Positions 61,636 through 64,000 of a stretch of 64,000 nt of DNA are shown piece by piece (position 1 is the stretch's first letter; each line of letters opens with the position of its first letter). The notes beneath the pieces are model-generated. The model had not been told where the DNA came from, did not search any database, and worked only from the letters and a program-made list of their open reading frames with translations. The position numbers and the translations under genes are program-made. The DNA comes from Streptomyces sp. SCSIO 30461 (GTDB lineage Bacteria > Actinomycetota > Actinomycetes > Streptomycetales > Streptomycetaceae). Location: NCBI RefSeq assembly GCF_037023745.1, contig NZ_CP146101.1, forward strand, positions 248,001 to 312,000, written 5' to 3'.

Positions 61636-62142
61636 CTACGACCTGGCGGTCGGCAGTACCGGCTCCATCGCCCGCCACCGGCCGATCTCGCAGCCGTTGC
61701 GACGGGCGAAGGTGGCATCCACCGGCTTGCCCCGCCACGTTCCCTTGACGCGGGCGGTCGCCGGGCCCCCGTACTGCTGCGCGCACATCCGGTCCTCGCC
61801 GACCGGCGCGAAGGGGTCCTTCCCGCCCTCACCCAGCCGCTCCAGCCGGGCGCAGGCCGCCTTCGCCGCGGGGTGCGAACCGCCGGCCGGTCCGCAGTTC
61901 AGCTCATAGGTGCCGTCAGCCCTCGGGTTGCCCGTCTGCGCGGTGGTCACGATGAGCCGGTCGGTGGGCTCCTCCGGTTGGAGTAGCGGGAGCGGGAGTC
62001 CCTGCGTCTCGGCCGGCGATGCGGCGGGCGCCGGGGCCGGCGCCGGCCCCGCGGCCGGGTCAGCGGATGCGGGCGCACCGGGGGCGACGGCGAGGAGAGT
62101 GGCCACGGATGCCGTGGCGGTCATAGCGAGACGGCGCAGCAT
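61636..62142 (-). CDS. SSI-type (subtilisin inhibitor-like) secreted protein
   Basis: 168 residues. Signal peptide ends near PASADPAA; an Ala/Pro-rich leader follows. The core matches Streptomyces subtilisin inhibitor: TYELNCGPAGGSHPAAKAACARLE, then the reactive-site loop RMCAQQYGGP and a VKGTWRGKPVDATFARRNGCEI tail, with four Cys for two disulfides. In SSI, the reactive bond follows Met or Lys in the CPM-VYDP loop; here the aligned residue is Gln, and the usual C-terminal VFAF is replaced. Specificity may therefore differ. It forms a homodimer outside the cell in known members. Confidence 0.86.
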   Translation of the reverse strand: MLRRLAMTATASVATLLAVAPGAPASADPAAGPAPAPAPAASPAETQGLPLPLLQPEEPTDRLIVTTAQTGNPRADGTYELNCGPAGGSHPAAKAACARLERLGEGGKDPFAPVGEDRMCAQQYGGPATARVKGTWRGKPVDATFARRNGCEIGRWRAMEPVLPTARS

Positions 62143-62475
62143 GGATGCTCCTGGATGGTCATGGTTGAGGGGCGGCCGACCGCCCCGGCATCTCTAACGC
62201 TCCGCGCGCCCGCGCGTTGCGCAAACCGGACTCACCCGAGTGGGCGGCTCCCGCGTTCCGCGGCAGAGCCGCTCGCGCGGTCCGCCTCGTCCATCCCGTC
62301 CGCTCTGCCCGTCCTCCCGAGGGTCGTCCCGGTCGGCCTGCTCGTCGACCGGCACGCGCCGGGAATGTTCTTTGCTCCGGGGCCCGCGTGACTAGTACCG
62401 TGGGGAGCGATTGGTGACGGGCCACCCGGCTGTGTCATCATCTGCACACACCACTCGCGCTCGCGCGGGTGTGCT
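62143..62475. other. Intergenic region, 333 bases
   Basis: No convincing ORF or repeat; contains promoter sequence for the flanking SSI-like and tRNA-Ser genes. Confidence 0.4.
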
Positions 62476-62566
62476 GGAGGCGTCGCCTAGTCCGGTCTAT
62501 GGCGCCGCACTGCTAATGCGGTTTGGGTCTTAAAGCCCATCGAGGGTTCAAATCCCTCCGCCTCCG
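62476..62566 (+). tRNA. tRNA-Ser (anticodon GCU)
   Basis: 91 bases. Acceptor GGAGGCG/CGCCTCC; anticodon arm CCGCA-CTGCTAA-TGCGG shows GCT; a long variable arm and T arm GAGGGTTCAAATCCCTC are present. No CCA encoded. Confidence 0.96.
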
Positions 62567-62573
62567 CACCAAC

Positions 62574-62607
62574 ACCGAAGCCCCGGCCTCATGGTCGGGG
62601 CTTCGGT
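62574..62607 (+). terminator. Terminator after tRNA-Ser(GCU)
   Basis: ACCGAAGCCCCG pairs with CGGGGCTTCGGT. Confidence 0.8.
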
Positions 62608-62785
62608 CGTTTCCGGGGACGCCCGATCGGGCTCGTCCCTGGTCGAGCCCGATGGTGCACGGATAAGCACGTCCGGGCATATGTGCAGGTCAGGTGGGGT
62701 GCGGCTAATGGATTTCGTCTGACGGCGCAGGTCATGTAATGTTGTTCCCGCAACGCCGACCAGGCAGAAAAGCCCGGGAAGCCAA

Positions 62786-62858
62786 GCACTCGTAGCTTAA
62801 CGGATAGAGCATCTGACTACGGATCAGAAGGTTGCAGGTTCGAATCCTGCCGAGTGCA
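62786..62858 (+). tRNA. tRNA-Arg (anticodon ACG)
   Basis: 73 bases. Acceptor GCACTCG/CGAGTGC; anticodon arm TCTGA-CTACGGA-TCAGA shows ACG (read as ICG after editing). No CCA encoded. The decayed integrase 80 bases on suggests it was once an element attachment site. Confidence 0.96.
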
Positions 62859-62868
62859 CACAGGCCAG

Positions 62869-62899
62869 AGGCCCCCTGGATATCGCCCAGGGGGCCTTT
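62869..62899 (+). terminator. Terminator after tRNA-Arg
   Basis: AGGCCCCCTGG pairs with CCAGGGGGCCT, followed by a short T run. Confidence 0.85.
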
Positions 62900-62938
62900 G
62901 ACATCAGCGGGTGACATCAACGCGTGCGGCCGGACGGA

Positions 62939-63313
62939 TCAGGCAGCTGTCGGCTCCTCGGGTTCTTCGCACCCTTCCTCGCTGGCCTCGTCAAGACTTA
63001 GCGCGTCATCCATCCGATCGGCTGCCGCCTTGAGCGTCGTCTGCATGACGTGGGCGTAGGTGTCGAGCGTCATCGTGATCGTGCTGTGCCCGAGCGTCTC
63101 CATGATGGTCCGAGCATCCACACCCTGTGCAAGGTGAAGCGAGGCGCACGTGTGGTGTAGGTCGTGCACCCGGACCCGTCGTACCATCGTGTTGGTGCAG
63201 AGGATCGTCAGCACCCTGTTCAGGCTCCGGGGGTCCGTGGCCCGGCCAGTCGACGTGGTGAAGATGAGGCCGGTCGGCTGGTGATCGAGCGGCTTCCACT
63301 TCTTGCCAGCCAC
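62939..63313 (-). pseudogene. Tyrosine integrase, C-terminal remnant with altered catalytic box
   Basis: About 124 residues, matching the end of phage/AICE integrases: [54 protein letters not shown]. The H-x-x-R box should read HDLRHT; the Arg is His here, so the copy is inactive. The N-terminal two thirds are missing, cut off at the transposase remnant (63303). It lies downstream of tRNA-Arg, its probable old target. Confidence 0.85.
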
Positions 63314-63853
63314 CTTCCGCTCCTTCGGCTACGGGGGCGTCGTGATCGTCAAGGGCAACCAGAAGAAGCTGCGCCGCCAGCTCAAGTCCCTTCCCTGGAA
63401 GGACATCCCGCTTCAGGGACGTACCCGGGGCATCGGCTACGGCCGCTCGGAGATCCGCCGGATCAAGGTCGCCACCGTGAACAGCCTTCCCTTCCCCGGG
63501 GCCGCCAAGCCGTCCAGATCAAGCGTCGGCGCACCGACCGCAAGACCGGCAGGACCACCGTCAAGACGGTCTACGCCGTCACCAGCCTGACCGCCGAGCA
63601 GGCCACCGCGGCCCAGCTCGCCGAACTCGTCAGCGACCACTGGAAGATCGAGGCCCTGCACCACGTCCGCGACCCCACCTTCGCCGAAGACGCCTCCCAG
63701 CTGCGGACCGGCAACGCGCCCCGCGCGATGGCCACCTGGCGCAACCTCGCCATCGGAGCCCTCCGCCTGAGCGGAGTCAAGAACATCGCCGCCGGCCTCC
63801 GCCGCAACGCCCGCGACCCTCGCCGACCCCTCGCACTCCTCGGCCTCGCATGA
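63303..63853 (+). pseudogene. ISAs1-family transposase remnant, truncated and frameshifted
   Basis: The first frame has [20 protein letters not shown] and [20 protein letters not shown]; after about 63510 the match moves to the next frame ([20 protein letters not shown], then [20 protein letters not shown], with the DDE Glu). One base seems lost in GGGGCCGCC. The 5' third is absent where it meets the integrase remnant. The C-terminal stop is intact. I see no terminal inverted repeats. Confidence 0.85.
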
Positions 63854-64000
63854 TCACGAACCGGACGTCACGCGACTACGCCGAAGCCCTGCCTGGGGCT
63901 CGATCTGAAGTTCCGTCCGCAGGGTCCGCACTTCGTCGTCGACAACCGTCTTGGCGCTGCCGTCGCCCATGGTGGACGAAGCGCGCGACGTGCTGTGCGG
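63854..64000. other. End of window, nothing identified
   Basis: No ORF, repeat or RNA can be supported in the last 147 bases. Confidence 0.4.

Overview
The window is high-GC actinobacterial chromosome, almost certainly Streptomyces. Codons end mostly in G or C, GTG starts are common, many neighbouring genes overlap by 4 bases (ATGA or GTGA), and the families present are typical of the genus (DtpA/Sco/ECuC copper genes, SSI-type inhibitor, prim-pol orphans, anti-sigma-like ATPases, an AICE).

Region 1 (1-24.7 kb) is core chromosome: a HAD hydrolase and serS, a gene-free stretch with DnaA-box-like sites, pheA, then a copper-trafficking block (dtpA, CopC-CopD fusion, ecuC, sco, YcnI). It continues with two anti-sigma-type ATPases, aminopeptidase P, a SpoIIE-like phosphatase with degenerate metal ligands, a prim-pol-like protein with 27-bp tandem repeats, a SEC-C protein, a glycerophosphodiester phosphodiesterase, an HtrA-type protease, a formaldehyde dehydrogenase, a secreted collagen-like protein and an HTH protein.

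Region 2 (25.0-40.9 kb) is an actinomycete integrative and conjugative element (AICE) inserted in the 3' end of a tRNA-Ser(UGA) gene. A 59-bp direct repeat marks both ends. The element carries integrase, excisionase, a DUF3631-type ATPase plus prim-pol replication pair, SSB, small Spd-like proteins, a TraB/FtsK translocase, and a tightly overlapped operon of membrane and coiled-coil proteins. At the far end are an HTH/PLD-like regulator, a Nudix protein, an HD protein and a GntR regulator. A 12+7+12 palindrome lies between the left-running operon and the right-running genes.

Region 3 (41.3-45.1 kb) is a small accessory cluster: two small proteins (one with a DnaJ-like zinc motif), a radical SAM/SPASM protein broken by one frameshift, a 54-residue peptide ending in a Cys-Ser-Cys and Asp/Asn-rich tail, and a GNAT acetyltransferase. 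It looks like a RiPP (ribosomally made, modified peptide) locus I do not recognise. The divergent regulator next to it is an HTH domain fused to an FG-GAP-like segment.

Region 4 (45.2-49.6 kb) holds small secreted or lipoprotein genes and another prim-pol protein. Region 5 (49.8-57.5 kb) holds a five-gene overlapping operon like the FadE28/FadE29/ChsH1/ChsH2/Ltp2 steroid side-chain set, then a SigE-family sigma factor and an acyl-CoA ligase with a palindromic operator. Region 6 (57.7-64 kb) holds a 1228-residue PAS/receiver protein lacking the kinase histidine, an SSI-like inhibitor, tRNA-Ser(GCU), tRNA-Arg(ACG), a decayed integrase and a broken ISAs1-type transposase.

All calls come from reading the sequence; no database search was run.
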